DNA of 64,000 nucleotides, from positions 1,846,001-1,910,000 of the forward strand of contig NZ_CP029002.1 in NCBI RefSeq assembly GCF_003073375.1, given 5' to 3'. Both the position numbers and the translations under genes were made by a program. Every line of letters begins with the position of its first letter. Within the stretch, counting starts at the first letter, position 1. The notes beneath the pieces are model-generated. The model searched no databases and was not told the DNA's origin. It saw nothing but the letters and a program-made list of their open reading frames with translations. Shown piece by piece: positions 44,669 to 55,246 of the stretch. Source of the DNA: Lysinibacillus sp. 2017. Lineage in GTDB: Bacteria; Bacillota; Bacilli; Bacillales_A; Planococcaceae.

Positions 44669-44697
44669 ATTGTATGAAAGTATTTCTCCCATGTCAA
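44669..44697 (-). promoter_or_regulatory. consensus promoter of the candidate antitoxin RNA
   Basis: Minus strand TTGACA (44697-44692), exactly 17 bases, TACAAT (44674-44669). It lies 44 bases past the stop of the SWIM gene and points away from any open reading frame. Confidence 0.85.
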
Positions 44698-44740
44698 TGA
44701 ATTGATTTTATAATATGCTATGATTGCTCAATTTATACCT

Positions 44741-46345
44741 TTAATAAAATATATAGCCATTCAATTCCTCATGCATTGCCTTTTTACGTGGATAGCTTTT
44801 TATTAAGTATACCTTTAACTCTTCCGCGCGTTCATCATAGCCTATATCACGCATTCGACTTAAAATAACCGCTAACGTACGATACGTTTCACGATTATTC
44901 GCAACTTCTGCCGTTTCGAGTAACAAAAGCGTATGAAGGGTTTCCACTTCAGTTGGAAAATGAGGTTGTAAGGCTTGACCAAAGCGTAAAATCCGTTGCT
45001 TGTTTTCCTCACAATAGCTTAATAATTTTTCAAAGCGCCCTTCCGCTTCTAAAATATATACATAATGGTAGGGTCTTTCCTCTTGTTCTTCAAATACCAA
45101 AAACAATTCATCCATAATTTCTTGCCATGCAGTTACATCCTTTTGATAAATGTCCTTCATCATCTGATATTCTTCCATACGACCATTTGCCATCAATTCA
45201 AATGCGATTGTACGCTGGGCAATTGGATTTCCTAATATCCCGTGAATGTTAAACGCCGTGAACAACCACTGATTTTTATAGTCTTTGCTTGTTTCCGCGC
45301 TTTCAATGCCATCTGCACATAGGGAAAGTGCTTCATCCAATTTATTTCGCTCCACAGCAGCCTGGATAACTTCTGTACGAACTTCTTCAGGTAGCGAACT
45401 CATCGTATAGTAAGCCTCAAGCTCTTCTTCTGTCCCTACTTCCTTAACAACATGAAGTTCGAGTAACTTGAGTAAATCAGGGTTATTCGATGTCTCGTAA
45501 CGCTTATGTAATGTTTCAAGCAAATAATCCTTTGAATCCGCTAATTTACTAATTGCAACGGCCCCTTCAAATAAAAAGACATTTGGTTTATTCATTAATG
45601 CATACAGATTAAATTTTGATAGTAAATGCTGTGTTAGTTTGATTGCATCTTCTTTCGTATCAATCGATTCGATTACTACGTCAAATGTTGCATACATCGC
45701 TTCTGTGATCATGTCATAAATCCACATTTCACAATAGTCTTCTATTGGCCATAATGTTTCTACACAATGAAGTACGAGGTCGAGTGCGTGAAGTGGATTC
45801 TCATTCACTATTGTTTCTATTTCATCCAACACTTCATATAATCCTTCAAAGGCAGTTCCAACTTGAGACTCATCTAAATATTGTTTACGAATAAATGGAT
45901 TTAATCGTCTTAAAATACGTATTTCCGCTTCATCAATTGTTAAAATTTTAGATTGTTTGTTTTGTTGTGGGAGCCATTTCTTTAGAAGCAAGGGATTTTC
46001 ATGTAAAATATCTGAAATAATTACGAGCAATTCTTCTTTTGTTTTATCTTGAAAAAACGGAGTGAAATTATTCTCTTTTAACGCATTTATTTCTCCACGA
46101 ATTGTAAAATACATCGCAATTTCATGTTTGCATGTTCCATTAAAAGGACATGTACAAACAGATTCAGTAATAGTATCCCCATTAAGTTCCACATAGACAA
46201 AATAATCATCTGTACCGATTACTTTTGCACGCCATGCATTCACAGCAATTTGTTCAAATGAATGAATCGCACCATCTTTAAAGTAGTTTTTACCCCTTGA
46301 TAAAATCACTTTCGATACACTTTTTTCAAACTGATGAATATTCAT
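44741..46345 (-). CDS. SWIM zinc-finger protein
   Basis: A 534-aa protein; ATG 46345 behind AGGTGG. The SWIM motif CTCPFNGTCKH (CxC...CxH) is at about residues 64-74, within an N-terminal domain of the usual type. The remaining 440 residues are helical, with repeat-like character. SWIM proteins in bacteria often bind DNA or proteins and commonly occur with SNF2 helicases, none of which is adjacent here. It ends close to the small TA-like locus and is divergent from nothing; parC lies upstream on the same strand, facing the same way. Confidence 0.85.
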   Translation of the reverse strand: MNIHQFEKSVSKVILSRGKNYFKDGAIHSFEQIAVNAWRAKVIGTDDYFVYVELNGDTITESVCTCPFNGTCKHEIAMYFTIRGEINALKENNFTPFFQDKTKEELLVIISDILHENPLLLKKWLPQQNKQSKILTIDEAEIRILRRLNPFIRKQYLDESQVGTAFEGLYEVLDEIETIVNENPLHALDLVLHCVETLWPIEDYCEMWIYDMITEAMYATFDVVIESIDTKEDAIKLTQHLLSKFNLYALMNKPNVFLFEGAVAISKLADSKDYLLETLHKRYETSNNPDLLKLLELHVVKEVGTEEELEAYYTMSSLPEEVRTEVIQAAVERNKLDEALSLCADGIESAETSKDYKNQWLFTAFNIHGILGNPIAQRTIAFELMANGRMEEYQMMKDIYQKDVTAWQEIMDELFLVFEEQEERPYHYVYILEAEGRFEKLLSYCEENKQRILRFGQALQPHFPTEVETLHTLLLLETAEVANNRETYRTLAVILSRMRDIGYDERAEELKVYLIKSYPRKKAMHEELNGYIFY

Positions 46346-46411
46346 TGGAACCACCTATCTACAAATTTAAATTTTTGTCTTATTATAACATGCTTCTATG
46401 TATATTTAAGC

Positions 46412-46447
46412 AAAAAAGCGATTGGGGCATCGCACCAATCGCTTTAA
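46412..46447 (-). terminator. parE-parC terminator
   Basis: AAAGCGATTGG/CCAATCGCTTT stem; T6 on the minus strand. Confidence 0.85.
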
Positions 46448-46453
46448 TACTTT

Positions 46454-48883
46454 TTATTCTTTATGCACCACATAAGCGCGAATTAACGCACCATCGCCCT
46501 CTGTATCAATACGTAGGGAACCGTTAGAATAGCGATCCGCTCGTGTTAAGTTTGTTACTTGTATGGTTTCTTGTACACCTTTTTCAGTTTCAACTGTGAT
46601 TGAATTTCTAAAGTTTACAACTAAAATGGTAAAAATCCGGTGTGGATTTGATTTTAACTCTTTTAATATGACAACCCCGCGTTTTGCACGGTTTCCTAAC
46701 TCTACTTCATTCAGAAGCATTCGTTTGACAGCACCGCGCTGTGTCACAATAATTAATTCCTCATCTGAACTTGGATTTAAAATGGCAATGGCCGCTAAGT
46801 GCTCGCCATCTTTTATAATAATTCCTTTAACCCCAGCAGTTTTTGCACCCGTAACTGGTAGATCATTCATTGGGAAACGGATTGTATAGCTTGTATTTGT
46901 TGAAAGTAATACTTCTTCTTGCTCTGTTACCAGTGCAGCGAAAATCATTTCGTCTTCGCCTTTAACATTCATGGTTTTAATTGGTTTTGAATAACGTGTT
47001 ACGACATAATCAGCAAGTGCAGAACGCTTAATTTGGCCTTCTTTTGTTGCAGTGAATATATACTTGTCTGGCTGTTCAAACGTTTCAATACCGATAACCT
47101 GAATAATTTCCTCTGCTGTATCAATTGGTACAATACTTGAAATATGCTGACCTAAGTCTTTCCAACGAATGTCAGGCAGTTCATGGACTGGTTGATAAAT
47201 ATAATTTCCTTTACTTGTGAATAATAGTAAATGATGTTGCGTGTTTAAGTTTGCTTCATATAATAAGAAGTCTGATTCTTTCATCGCGAAGTCTTTGCCG
47301 TTCGATGCATTATGTGAGCGAAGACTTGTACGTTTCACATATCCATCCTTCGTCACAGTAACAACAACTTCCTCACTTGGAACTAAAACGTCACGATTTA
47401 TTTTAATCTCTTCAATTTCTGCTTCAATTGTAGACATACGTGGTAAAGCAAAACGTTTTTTAATATCTAATAACTCAGATTTAATGACACGAATCAATTT
47501 CTTTTCGTCATCTAAAATAGCAGTTAATTTCACAACAAGCTCATCTAATTCAGCTTGTTCATTTTGAAGCTCTGTAATATCGGTATTAGTTAAACGATAC
47601 AGTTGTAAGCTGACAATTGCTTCAGCTTGAACTTCTGTAAAGCTAAACTTTTCGATAATATTATTTTTCGCATCACGTTTATCTTTAGATCCACGAATCG
47701 TTTCGATCACTTCATCTAAAATCGATATCATTTTCATTAAACCTTCAACGATGTGAAGTCGGTCCTGGGCACGTTTCAAATCGAATTTTGAACGACGAAG
47801 GATAATTTCCTTTTGGTGACCGATATACGCGTCAAGCATTAATGGCAATGTCATCATCGTTGGACGACGGTTATGAATCGCAATCATATTAAAGTTGTAA
47901 GACACTTGTAAATCTGTAGATTTAAATAAGAAATGCAAAATACCTTGGGCTGGAACGTCCTTCTTCAACTCAATAACTATACGTAGACCATCACGGTCGG
48001 ATTCATCACGAATTTCAGAGATGCCATCTAAACGGCGGTCATTGACACGTAGCTCATCCATTTTACGAATCATATTCGCTTTATTTACTTCGAATGGAAT
48101 TTCTGAAATCACGATTTGCTCTTTATTGCCTTTTAATGCTTCAATTTCTGTACGAGAACGAACGATTATTTTCCCTTTACCAGTCTCATACGCTTTTTTA
48201 ATACCATCAATTCCTTGTATAATCCCACCAGTTGGGAAATCAGGACCTTTAACGATGGTCATTAGTTCGTCAACCGTACAATCTTTGTTGTCTAAACGCA
48301 TTAAAACCGCGTCTAAGATCTCTTGCAGGTTATGGGGTGGAATATCCGTTGCATAGCCTGCAGATATCCCTGTAGCCCCGTTAACGAGTAAATTTGGGAA
48401 ACGTGAAGGTAATACGGTCGGTTCCATATCTTGATCATCAAAGTTTGGAACAAATTCAACCGTATTTTTATTTAAATCACGTAGCATTTCTGCAGCAATT
48501 GAAGAAAGTCTTGCTTCTGTGTAACGCATCGCAGCTGGTGGATCCCCATCAACTGAACCATTGTTACCATGCATTTCGATTAACATATGACGGCTTTTCC
48601 AGTCTTGACTCATACGGACCATTGCTTCATACACAGAAGAATCACCGTGTGGATGGTAGTTACCGATTACGTTACCAACTGTTTTAGCTGATTTACGGAA
48701 TGGCTTTTCATTTGTATTGCCTTCATTGAACATCGCAAATAAAATACGACGTTGTACTGGTTTTAGACCGTCTCGTGTATCTGGTAATGCACGGTCTTGT
48801 ATAATATATTTTGAATAACGACCAAAACGATCGCCCATGACTTCTTCTAAAGGTAAATCTTGAAATTTTTCAACAAAGCTCAT
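46454..48883 (-). CDS. parC: DNA topoisomerase IV subunit A
   Basis: An 809-aa type IIA topoisomerase subunit that cuts and rejoins DNA and, with ParE, decatenates daughter chromosomes. The catalytic Tyr is in [11 protein letters not shown] near residue 118-122. The quinolone region reads [11 protein letters not shown], the sensitive form. The C-terminal beta-pinwheel is present, and length is normal for Firmicutes ParC. GyrA is excluded by the partner gene and the lack of a clear GyrA-box. Its ATG overlaps the parE stop as TAATG, so synthesis is coupled. The position near the terminus fits chromosome unlinking. Confidence 0.96.
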   Translation of the reverse strand: MSFVEKFQDLPLEEVMGDRFGRYSKYIIQDRALPDTRDGLKPVQRRILFAMFNEGNTNEKPFRKSAKTVGNVIGNYHPHGDSSVYEAMVRMSQDWKSRHMLIEMHGNNGSVDGDPPAAMRYTEARLSSIAAEMLRDLNKNTVEFVPNFDDQDMEPTVLPSRFPNLLVNGATGISAGYATDIPPHNLQEILDAVLMRLDNKDCTVDELMTIVKGPDFPTGGIIQGIDGIKKAYETGKGKIIVRSRTEIEALKGNKEQIVISEIPFEVNKANMIRKMDELRVNDRRLDGISEIRDESDRDGLRIVIELKKDVPAQGILHFLFKSTDLQVSYNFNMIAIHNRRPTMMTLPLMLDAYIGHQKEIILRRSKFDLKRAQDRLHIVEGLMKMISILDEVIETIRGSKDKRDAKNNIIEKFSFTEVQAEAIVSLQLYRLTNTDITELQNEQAELDELVVKLTAILDDEKKLIRVIKSELLDIKKRFALPRMSTIEAEIEEIKINRDVLVPSEEVVVTVTKDGYVKRTSLRSHNASNGKDFAMKESDFLLYEANLNTQHHLLLFTSKGNYIYQPVHELPDIRWKDLGQHISSIVPIDTAEEIIQVIGIETFEQPDKYIFTATKEGQIKRSALADYVVTRYSKPIKTMNVKGEDEMIFAALVTEQEEVLLSTNTSYTIRFPMNDLPVTGAKTAGVKGIIIKDGEHLAAIAILNPSSDEELIIVTQRGAVKRMLLNEVELGNRAKRGVVILKELKSNPHRIFTILVVNFRNSITVETEKGVQETIQVTNLTRADRYSNGSLRIDTEGDGALIRAYVVHKE

Positions 48884-50856
48884 TATTCGTTAACCTCCTC
48901 ATGCTGGATGAATTCATTTTCTAAAATGCTTGCATCCTCTTCCATGCCGAAGTTGACATTTGATTCAATCCATTTACGGCGCGGTTCTACTTTATCGCCC
49001 ATTAATGTCGTTACACGACGTTCTGCACGTGCACCGTCTTCGATTTTTACGCGAATTAACGTACGTGTTTCAGGATTCATTGTCGTATCCCATAATTGGT
49101 CAGCATTCATTTCTCCAAGCCCTTTATAACGCTGTAGGATATAGCCTTTACCGATTTTGTTAATCGCTGCTGCTAGTTCGTTTTCTGTCCAAGCATATTC
49201 TTGAATTTGCTTTTTCCCAGATCCTTTTGACACTTTATAAAGTGGCGGCAAGGCGATGTATACTTTGCCCGCCTCAATTAGTGGTCGCATGTAACGATAG
49301 AAGAATGTTAATAGTAGCACTTGGATATGTGCACCATCTGTATCGGCATCGGTCATAATAACCACTTTATCGTAAGCAGCATCCGCTACAGTGAAGTCCG
49401 CGCCAACACCTGCTCCAATTGTATGAATAATCGTAGAAATTTCTTCGTTCTTCATAATATCTTGAAGTTTTGCTTTTTCAGTATTAATGACTTTACCACG
49501 CAGTGGCAAAATGGCTTGGAACGTACGGTCGCGCCCTTGCTTTGCTGAACCACCAGCAGAGTCACCCTCTACTAAGTAAAGTTCATTACGCGCCGCATTT
49601 TTTGATTGTGCGGGCGTTAGTTTACCTGAAAGAAGTGTGCTAGACTTTTTCTTTTTGCCATTACGTGCATCATCACGCGCTTTACGTGCAGCTTCACGAA
49701 CTTGCTGTGCACGAATAGCTTTACGAACAAGTGATGATGATAATTCAGCATTTTCTTCTAATACGTACATTAGTTGTTCAGATACAACCGTATCAACAGC
49801 AGCACGTGCTTCAGACGTACCTAATTTGCCCTTCGTTTGCCCTTCAAATTGAAGTATATTTTCTGGAATACGAACGGAAATAATAGCCGTTAATCCTTCA
49901 CGAATATCCGAGCCATCTAAATTTTTATCTTTTTCTTTTAATAAGCCTACTTTACGGGCATATTCGTTAAACGCACGTGTTAATGCAGATTTCGCACCCG
50001 TTTCATGTGTACCACCATCTCGCGTACGGACATTGTTTACAAATGAAAGAATTGTTTCTGAGTATGCATCATTGAATTGGAAAGCAAATTCAACTTCGAT
50101 TTCCTGTAGTATACCTTCCACATATTTCACTGGATGTAGTACGTCTTTTTCTTCATTTAAATATGTAACAAACGCTTCAATACCATTTTCATAATGGAAA
50201 ACATCCTGTTGACCTTCGCCACGTTCATCAATTAACTCAATTTTTAGCCCTTTTAATAAAAATGCTGACTCACGTAGACGTTCAGCCAAAGTATCGTAAT
50301 TATATTTCGTGACAGAGAAAATCGATGGATCTGGTAAGAAATGAACTAGTGTACCTACTTCTTTTGATTTTCCTAAAGTATCAAGTGAGGTTACAGGTTT
50401 TCCGCCATTTTCAAAGCGTTGACGATATATTTGACCCTCGCGGTGAATCGTAACTTCTAAAAATACCGATAAAGCGTTTACAACCGATGAACCAACACCG
50501 TGTAAACCGCCACTTGTTTTGTAACCACCTTGTCCAAATTTACCACCAGCATGGAGCACAGTGAAAATGACTTCTGGTGTAGGCTTGCCCATTTTATGCA
50601 TACCTGTAGGCATCCCACGACCAAAATCTCGAACACTTATACTATTATCTCCATGAATTTTAACGATGATATGATTCCCAAATCCAGCAAGTGCTTCATC
50701 CACTGCATTGTCTACAATCTCATACACTAAGTGGTGAAGACCTCGGCTATCAGTAGAACCAATATACATCCCCGGTCTTTTTCGTACGGCTTCTAAACCT
50801 TCTAATACTTGAATGGCATCTTCATTATAAGAAATACCGGTCTGGTTTTTTACCAA
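48883..50856 (-). CDS. parE: DNA topoisomerase IV subunit B
   Basis: A 657-aa ATPase subunit. TTG at 50856 is chosen because GGAGGGG lies seven bases before it. The GHKL ATPase domain shows [11 protein letters not shown] and the [15 protein letters not shown] box; the Toprim domain shows [14 protein letters not shown] and [12 protein letters not shown] (ParE-type), then DADTDGAHI. Promoter TTGACA-17-TACGAT lies at 50904-50932. It is transcribed with parC. Confidence 0.96.
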   Translation of the reverse strand: MVKNQTGISYNEDAIQVLEGLEAVRKRPGMYIGSTDSRGLHHLVYEIVDNAVDEALAGFGNHIIVKIHGDNSISVRDFGRGMPTGMHKMGKPTPEVIFTVLHAGGKFGQGGYKTSGGLHGVGSSVVNALSVFLEVTIHREGQIYRQRFENGGKPVTSLDTLGKSKEVGTLVHFLPDPSIFSVTKYNYDTLAERLRESAFLLKGLKIELIDERGEGQQDVFHYENGIEAFVTYLNEEKDVLHPVKYVEGILQEIEVEFAFQFNDAYSETILSFVNNVRTRDGGTHETGAKSALTRAFNEYARKVGLLKEKDKNLDGSDIREGLTAIISVRIPENILQFEGQTKGKLGTSEARAAVDTVVSEQLMYVLEENAELSSSLVRKAIRAQQVREAARKARDDARNGKKKKSSTLLSGKLTPAQSKNAARNELYLVEGDSAGGSAKQGRDRTFQAILPLRGKVINTEKAKLQDIMKNEEISTIIHTIGAGVGADFTVADAAYDKVVIMTDADTDGAHIQVLLLTFFYRYMRPLIEAGKVYIALPPLYKVSKGSGKKQIQEYAWTENELAAAINKIGKGYILQRYKGLGEMNADQLWDTTMNPETRTLIRVKIEDGARAERRVTTLMGDKVEPRRKWIESNVNFGMEEDASILENEFIQHEEVNE

Positions 50857-50903
50857 TTGTAATCCCCTCCAAAAATACAAACAAACGTTCTGTTATCATC
50901 CTA

Positions 50904-50932
50904 ATCGTACTGCCAAAAATGAGAAGTGTCAA
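50904..50932 (-). promoter_or_regulatory. parE promoter
   Basis: Minus-strand TTGACA (50932-50927), 17 bases, TACGAT (50909-50904), about 48 bases before the parE start. Confidence 0.7.
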
Positions 50933-51270
50933 TGATCGACGTAACAAATTAGGCTTTGCAAAGACTAATTGTATCATCAACAACCACGCTTTTAAAGCAT
51001 ATCCTCTAGCTCATTTCGCTTAAATGTAACTATTTTCCTGCAAATGCAAAATATTTTGATAAAACGAAACATTAATTATTCGTTTTTTTCTCTTCCTTAA
51101 CGTATTGTTAGATGAATGAATCAATCGGGATTTTACAGGCTCATAACCTCCCTCCTATCCTTTCTATTTGTTTAAGCCTTGAGCTAGATGTCATACTTTT
51201 TGGATAACGCGGGATTTAAATAATACCTCTTTCCTTCTATATAAAAACGGTGTAAACTATTCATTACATA
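50933..51270. other. long intergenic region between divergent parE and plsY
   Basis: About 340 bases, A/T-rich, with no gene, repeat or terminator that I can support apart from the two promoters at its ends. Confidence 0.6.
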
Positions 51271-51273
51271 CTA

Positions 51274-51290
51274 TTAGTACCAAGTAGTAA
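51274..51290. promoter_or_regulatory. FapR-like operator upstream of plsY
   Basis: TTAGTACCAAGTAGTAA matches 15 of 17 positions of the FapR box TTAGTACCTRRTACTAA. It lies 28-44 bases before the plsY start. FapR represses fatty-acid and phospholipid genes until malonyl-CoA rises, and plsY is a sensible target. Confidence 0.65.
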
Positions 51291-51317
51291 TTCTTAAAAT
51301 TGAAAGGAGCACAACTC

Positions 51318-51920
51318 TTGATCAATGCAGTAATTTTCATTTGTGCTTATTTATTAGGTTCCATTCCTTCTGCTTTATGGATTGGTAAAATCTTTTACAA
51401 AACAGATATTCGCCAACAAGGTAGCGGCAATTTAGGAACGACCAACACATTCCGTGTGTTAGGAAAAAAACCAGGCATTGCCGTGCTGTTGATGGATATT
51501 TTAAAAGGGACAGCAGCAGTTCTTCTTCCGCTCTTACCTATATTTGATAACAGTACAATTCACCCTCTTATTTTAGGCATTGTGGCCGCTGTCGGTCATA
51601 TGTTCCCGATTTTCGCTAGTTTCCGCGGAGGTAAAGCCGTTGCAACAAGCGCTGGTATTATTTTAGGCTATCAATTACCGCTATTTTTAATACTACTAGT
51701 TGTATTTTTAATTGCATTAAAATTAACGAAGATGGTTAGTTTCGCATCATTGACTGCTTCTTCAGCAGCGATTATCTACGTTATTGTTTATTGGTTTGTT
51801 GAAGGTGAAGTAGCATTACTTATATTAGTAGCCTTTTTAGCTGGATTTATTTTCTATCGTCATCGTGAAAATATTAAGCGTATTAAAAACGGTACAGAAC
51901 CTAAAATTAAAGGTTTCTAA
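51318..51920 (+). CDS. plsY: glycerol-3-phosphate acyltransferase PlsY
   Basis: A 200-aa membrane enzyme that transfers an acyl group from acyl-phosphate to glycerol-3-phosphate, the first step of phospholipid synthesis. TTG 51318 follows AAAGGAG. The three conserved motifs are there: [10 protein letters not shown] with [16 protein letters not shown] with FRGGKAVAT, and a C-terminal HRENIKRI. Five or six helices. Divergent from parE as in B. subtilis (yneS-parE). A FapR-like box sits in its promoter. Confidence 0.95.
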   Translation: MINAVIFICAYLLGSIPSALWIGKIFYKTDIRQQGSGNLGTTNTFRVLGKKPGIAVLLMDILKGTAAVLLPLLPIFDNSTIHPLILGIVAAVGHMFPIFASFRGGKAVATSAGIILGYQLPLFLILLVVFLIALKLTKMVSFASLTASSAAIIYVIVYWFVEGEVALLILVAFLAGFIFYRHRENIKRIKNGTEPKIKGF

Positions 51921-51946
51921 CTCTCTCATTACGAGAGAGTTTTTTG
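51918..51946 (+). terminator. plsY terminator
   Basis: AACTCTCTC/GAGAGAGTT stem and T6. Confidence 0.88.
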
Positions 51947-51996
51947 TTTTTGAAAGATTCACGCTTTTAAGGCATAATGATTTTAGAGGTGAGCAT

Positions 51997-52287
51997 ATGG
52001 AAATCAAACTATCAAAAGAAGCAATTGAATGGTTCCATCGTGAAATGGAAGTTGAAAAAGGTGATACGATTCGTTTTTATGCACGTTACGGAGGTTCTTC
52101 CCCATTTCACGAAGGTTTTTCTTTAGGAATGAATCGCGAACAGCCACATGAAATTGGCATTGAAACAGTGATTAATGACATTCACTTCTATATTGAAAAG
52201 GCAGATGAATGGTTTTTTAACGAGCATCATTTAGTTGTCGATGTCGATGCTGTGAATGATGAATTAAGCTATTCTTACGAAGAATAA
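51997..52287 (+). CDS. yneR: HesB-like protein YneR
   Basis: A 96-aa protein of the HesB/IscA superfamily variant found beside plsY in Bacillus (YneR). ATG 51997 is preceded by GAGGTGAG. The sequence has LSKEAIEWFHREM at the start, the GGSSPFHEGFSLGM core and a conserved tail. The three scaffold cysteines of IscA are absent, there being no Cys at all, so it should not carry an Fe-S cluster. Function unknown. Confidence 0.85.
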   Translation: MEIKLSKEAIEWFHREMEVEKGDTIRFYARYGGSSPFHEGFSLGMNREQPHEIGIETVINDIHFYIEKADEWFFNEHHLVVDVDAVNDELSYSYEE

Positions 52288-52385
52288 TTTAAATTTTTCG
52301 AATAGATTGTTATCCCCTTTTTTTATAAGAAATCGTTATAATGTCTTAAGACGACTTAGACTTTTTGAACAATGAGGGATAACAA

Positions 52386-53018
52386 TTGAAATCGAATCAA
52401 GCATTATATTGGCGATGTACTTTTTTCTTAGCAGGGATCATTGTATTATCTTTAGGTATTGCGCTTACTATTAAGGGACAAATGCTCGGTGTGGGCTCAT
52501 GGGATGTGCTTCACATTGGACTATCCAACAAATTGGGCTTAACCGTTGGGACATGGTCTATTATATTAGGGTTAATTATTTTAGCGATTGACGCGATGTT
52601 TTCAAAACGCTTACCAAAAGTAGGGACATACTTAGATATGTTTTTAACTGGTATTTTCATGGATATTTTTCTGTTATTCTTGCCTGATGCACATGGCTGG
52701 CTAGAGCAAAGTATTGCATTTATAATGGGTGTCATTCTATTAGGCTTAGGCTGCGGAATGTATATGGTAGCAAATATCGGTATCGGTCCTCGCGATACAT
52801 TAATGTTACTTCTTGTACACCGTGTTGGCTGGTCAGTCACACGCGCACGTACAACAATGGAAGTAAGTGTTGCAATTATCGGTTTCGCATTAGGCGGTCC
52901 CGTTGGTATTGGCACAGTATTTATGGCATTTGGACTCGGACCAATCGTTCAATGGGCTCTCAAATTAAATGAAAAGCTTTTTTATCGTGCAACGGGTGTA
53001 GAAAGCGCGGTAATTTAA
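52386..53018 (+). CDS. YczE/YyaS/YitT-family membrane protein
   Basis: A 210-aa protein with five helices, TTG start after GAGGGAT. The sequence features GVGSWDVLHIGLS and GIGPRDTLMLLL are two copies of the same motif, typical of the YczE family. B. subtilis YczE is needed for lipopeptide production in some strains; the general biochemical role is not known. It stands alone. Confidence 0.8.
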   Translation: MKSNQALYWRCTFFLAGIIVLSLGIALTIKGQMLGVGSWDVLHIGLSNKLGLTVGTWSIILGLIILAIDAMFSKRLPKVGTYLDMFLTGIFMDIFLLFLPDAHGWLEQSIAFIMGVILLGLGCGMYMVANIGIGPRDTLMLLLVHRVGWSVTRARTTMEVSVAIIGFALGGPVGIGTVFMAFGLGPIVQWALKLNEKLFYRATGVESAVI

Positions 53019-53149
53019 TAGAATCAGTTTAGCTAGAAAGCGAGCATTTTGTTCGTTTTCTTTTTTTATACAAAGAATTAAGCTTATGTTCAAAAATAAC
53101 TTTCTGAATTTTTTGAAAAGGTGCATAGTTATAGGTGGAGGTGTCTCTT

Positions 53150-53920
53150 ATGATACATATTGAAAATATCCATTTATATCGAAATGAAAAAGTCATTTTA
53201 GATAATTTATCTTGGCATGTTGAAAAAGGTCAGCATTGGGCAATTCTTGGTTTGAATGGCTCAGGTAAAACGACATTATTAAAAGTAATTAACGGCTATA
53301 TTTGGCCAAATGACGGGACGGTGCAAGTACTTGGTGAAACGTATGGTCAAACATATATTCCAAAGCTTCGTACACGCATCGGTTGGGTAAGTAATGCCAT
53401 GATTGATAACTTTAACTGGCATGATTTTGCGATTGAAATTGTATTAAGTGGGAAATTTGGTGCACTTCGTCTATTTGAAAAAGTTACAGACGAAGAAATC
53501 GAACAGGCAGTCTCTATTATGAAACATTTTAACTGTCAGCATTTAGCCAATAAGCCATTTGAACAACTTTCTCAAGGTGAAAAGCAACGAGTACAAATAG
53601 CTCGGGCATTAATGGCAGAGCCTGAAATTTTAATATTAGATGAACCATGTGGTGGCTTAGATTTAATTGAACGGGAAAATTTACTACGAACAATTGAACA
53701 AATTGCTGAAGATGAAGATGGTCCAACACTCATTTATGTGACACATCATGTAGAAGAAATCCTACCTTGTTTCACCCATGTATTGTTAATGAAAGACGGG
53801 AAAAACATGGTAACTGGGAAACGGGAATTAATTGTAACTGAAGAAACGTTAGGTGAATTTTTCGGTCGATCGGTAAGCTTACAAATTGAACGCGACCGCG
53901 CTTGGGTTGCATTGAAATAA
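53150..53920 (+). CDS. ABC transporter ATP-binding protein (YlmA/ModF-like)
   Basis: A 256-aa ATPase; ATG 53150 behind GGAGGTG. Walker A GLNGSGKTT near 36, Q-loop region RIGWVSNAMI (the Gln replaced by Ser-Asn), signature LSQGEKQR near 137, Walker B ILILDEPCGGLD near 158, H-loop THH. No permease is adjacent. It matches B. subtilis YlmA-type stand-alone ATPases. The transported substrate or the partner is unknown. Confidence 0.85.
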   Translation: MIHIENIHLYRNEKVILDNLSWHVEKGQHWAILGLNGSGKTTLLKVINGYIWPNDGTVQVLGETYGQTYIPKLRTRIGWVSNAMIDNFNWHDFAIEIVLSGKFGALRLFEKVTDEEIEQAVSIMKHFNCQHLANKPFEQLSQGEKQRVQIARALMAEPEILILDEPCGGLDLIERENLLRTIEQIAEDEDGPTLIYVTHHVEEILPCFTHVLLMKDGKNMVTGKRELIVTEETLGEFFGRSVSLQIERDRAWVALK

Positions 53921-53926
53921 AATAAA

Positions 53927-53967
53927 ATAACGCGAGGAAAACATTGACTGTTTTCTTCGCGTTTTCA
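53927..53967. terminator. bidirectional terminator
   Basis: AACGCGAGGAAAAC pairs with GTTTTCTTCGCGTT between convergent genes. Confidence 0.88.
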
Positions 53968-53969
53968 TT

Positions 53970-54911
53970 TTAAATATGATAGTCCAAATTTTCGTCGACA
54001 TAATGCCAAACGTAAGGTGTCTCTTGGTATACGTAATAGTTCAACCAGTTATAGAACAATAAATGTGAATGCGCACGCCAGCTATTTTTCGGTGTTTGTA
54101 GTGGGTCATTATTTGGAAAATAATTCACCGGAATCTCTGTATGTTCAGGATCCTTTTCAATATCCCGGAAATATTCATCAGAAAGCGTGGTAGCATCGTA
54201 CTCTAAATGGCCCGTAATCATAATATGCTTATTGTTTTTAGATTGTACGATAAAGACACCTGCTTCATCAGAATAGCTAAGTAAACGTAAGTTAGGGTTT
54301 GCTCGCACTTCGTCAATAGAAACCGACGTATGACGTGAATGTGGCGCGACGTATTCATCACTAAATCCGCGCACTAAATCCGTAGTTAAATCAGTAATAA
54401 CATGTGAATACACACCCGAGCATTTCTTTGGTAATTCGAACTTTCCTATGCCGAAATGATGATATAGTGCAGCTTGTGCGCCCCAACAAATATACATAAT
54501 CGACGTTACATTTTTATCCGCCCAATCCATAACCTTCGTGATTTCTTGCCAGTAACCAACCTCTTCAAAAGCCATTTTCTCGACTGGTGCACCGGTAAAA
54601 ATCATGCCATCATAACGACGATGCTTGATTTCTTCAAAGGTTTGATAAAACGTATCTAAATGCGATTTGGACACATTTTTAGATTCATAGGTTGCTGTAT
54701 TTAAAAACGTCACATCTACTTGCAACGGCGTATTCCCTAAAAGTCGTAAAATTTGGAGCTCTGTTTTTTCTTTTTCAGGCATTAAGTTGAATACTAAAAT
54801 ATTTAATGGACGAATTTGTTGTGTTTTTGCTCGGTCCTCTTCCATCACGAAAATCTTTTCTTTTTTCAATAATTCACCAGCTGGCAATTGTTTCGGAATA
54901 TTAATTGGCAT
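53970..54911 (-). CDS. metA: homoserine O-acetyltransferase MetA (MetAA)
   Basis: A 313-aa MetA-family enzyme for methionine synthesis. The catalytic Cys142 is in MYICWGAQA and the His in GHLEYD. Residue 111 is Glu ([12 protein letters not shown]), the residue known to give acetyl-CoA rather than succinyl-CoA specificity in Bacillus MetA, so I call it an acetyltransferase although databases often say succinyltransferase. GGGGGAA precedes the ATG. It is controlled by the S-box riboswitch immediately upstream. Confidence 0.94.
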   Translation of the reverse strand: MPINIPKQLPAGELLKKEKIFVMEEDRAKTQQIRPLNILVFNLMPEKEKTELQILRLLGNTPLQVDVTFLNTATYESKNVSKSHLDTFYQTFEEIKHRRYDGMIFTGAPVEKMAFEEVGYWQEITKVMDWADKNVTSIMYICWGAQAALYHHFGIGKFELPKKCSGVYSHVITDLTTDLVRGFSDEYVAPHSRHTSVSIDEVRANPNLRLLSYSDEAGVFIVQSKNNKHIMITGHLEYDATTLSDEYFRDIEKDPEHTEIPVNYFPNNDPLQTPKNSWRAHSHLLFYNWLNYYVYQETPYVWHYVDENLDYHI

Positions 54912-54943
54912 AGCACGGTTCCCCCTATAATCGTCTTAACCAC

Positions 54944-55093
54944 AAAAAACCTCCCATTCCAGCAAAAGAATGAGAGGTTAACGCTCGCTCTTATCTTTCA
55001 AGGAATCTGAGTCCTTGCTGGAATTAGCACCTTTCTAATTGGATTAGAGGTTGCTGAAGCTTCACAGGGCCCGTCCCTCTGCTTCTCGTGATA
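54944..55093 (-). promoter_or_regulatory. SAM-I (S-box) riboswitch with terminator
   Basis: On the minus strand the leader has the S-box landmarks: ATCACGAGAAGCAGAGGGA, then GGGCCCTGTGAAGC, TTCAGCAACC, an AAGGTGCTAATTCC and CAGCAAGG segment, and a closing strand near GATAAGAGCGAG. The expression platform is the terminator AACCTCTCATTC/GAATGGGAGGTT with T6 at 54944-54979. High SAM should terminate transcription before metA. Confidence 0.95.
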
Positions 55094-55246
55094 AGTCATA
55101 TTTAATTGTTATTAATAGTAACATGTCACAGGTAATTTTGCAATAATTCTTAATAAACAAACTTTTATAGAATAGCGTGTAACCATGCCTTTTCTTATGA
55201 GAGCTTACTTGAAACGAATACGTACTTGTCCACTAAAAATAATTGT
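55094..55246. other. intergenic region
   Basis: About 150 bases between metA's leader and the end of the helicase operon; must contain the metA promoter. No convincing feature otherwise. Confidence 0.5.

Noticed and set aside
46563-46889. Long opposite-strand open frames within parC and parE
   Set aside because: Shadows of highly conserved minus-strand genes, without ribosome sites.
48500-48700. Quinolone-resistance change in ParC
   Set aside because: The region reads [11 protein letters not shown], the usual sensitive sequence.
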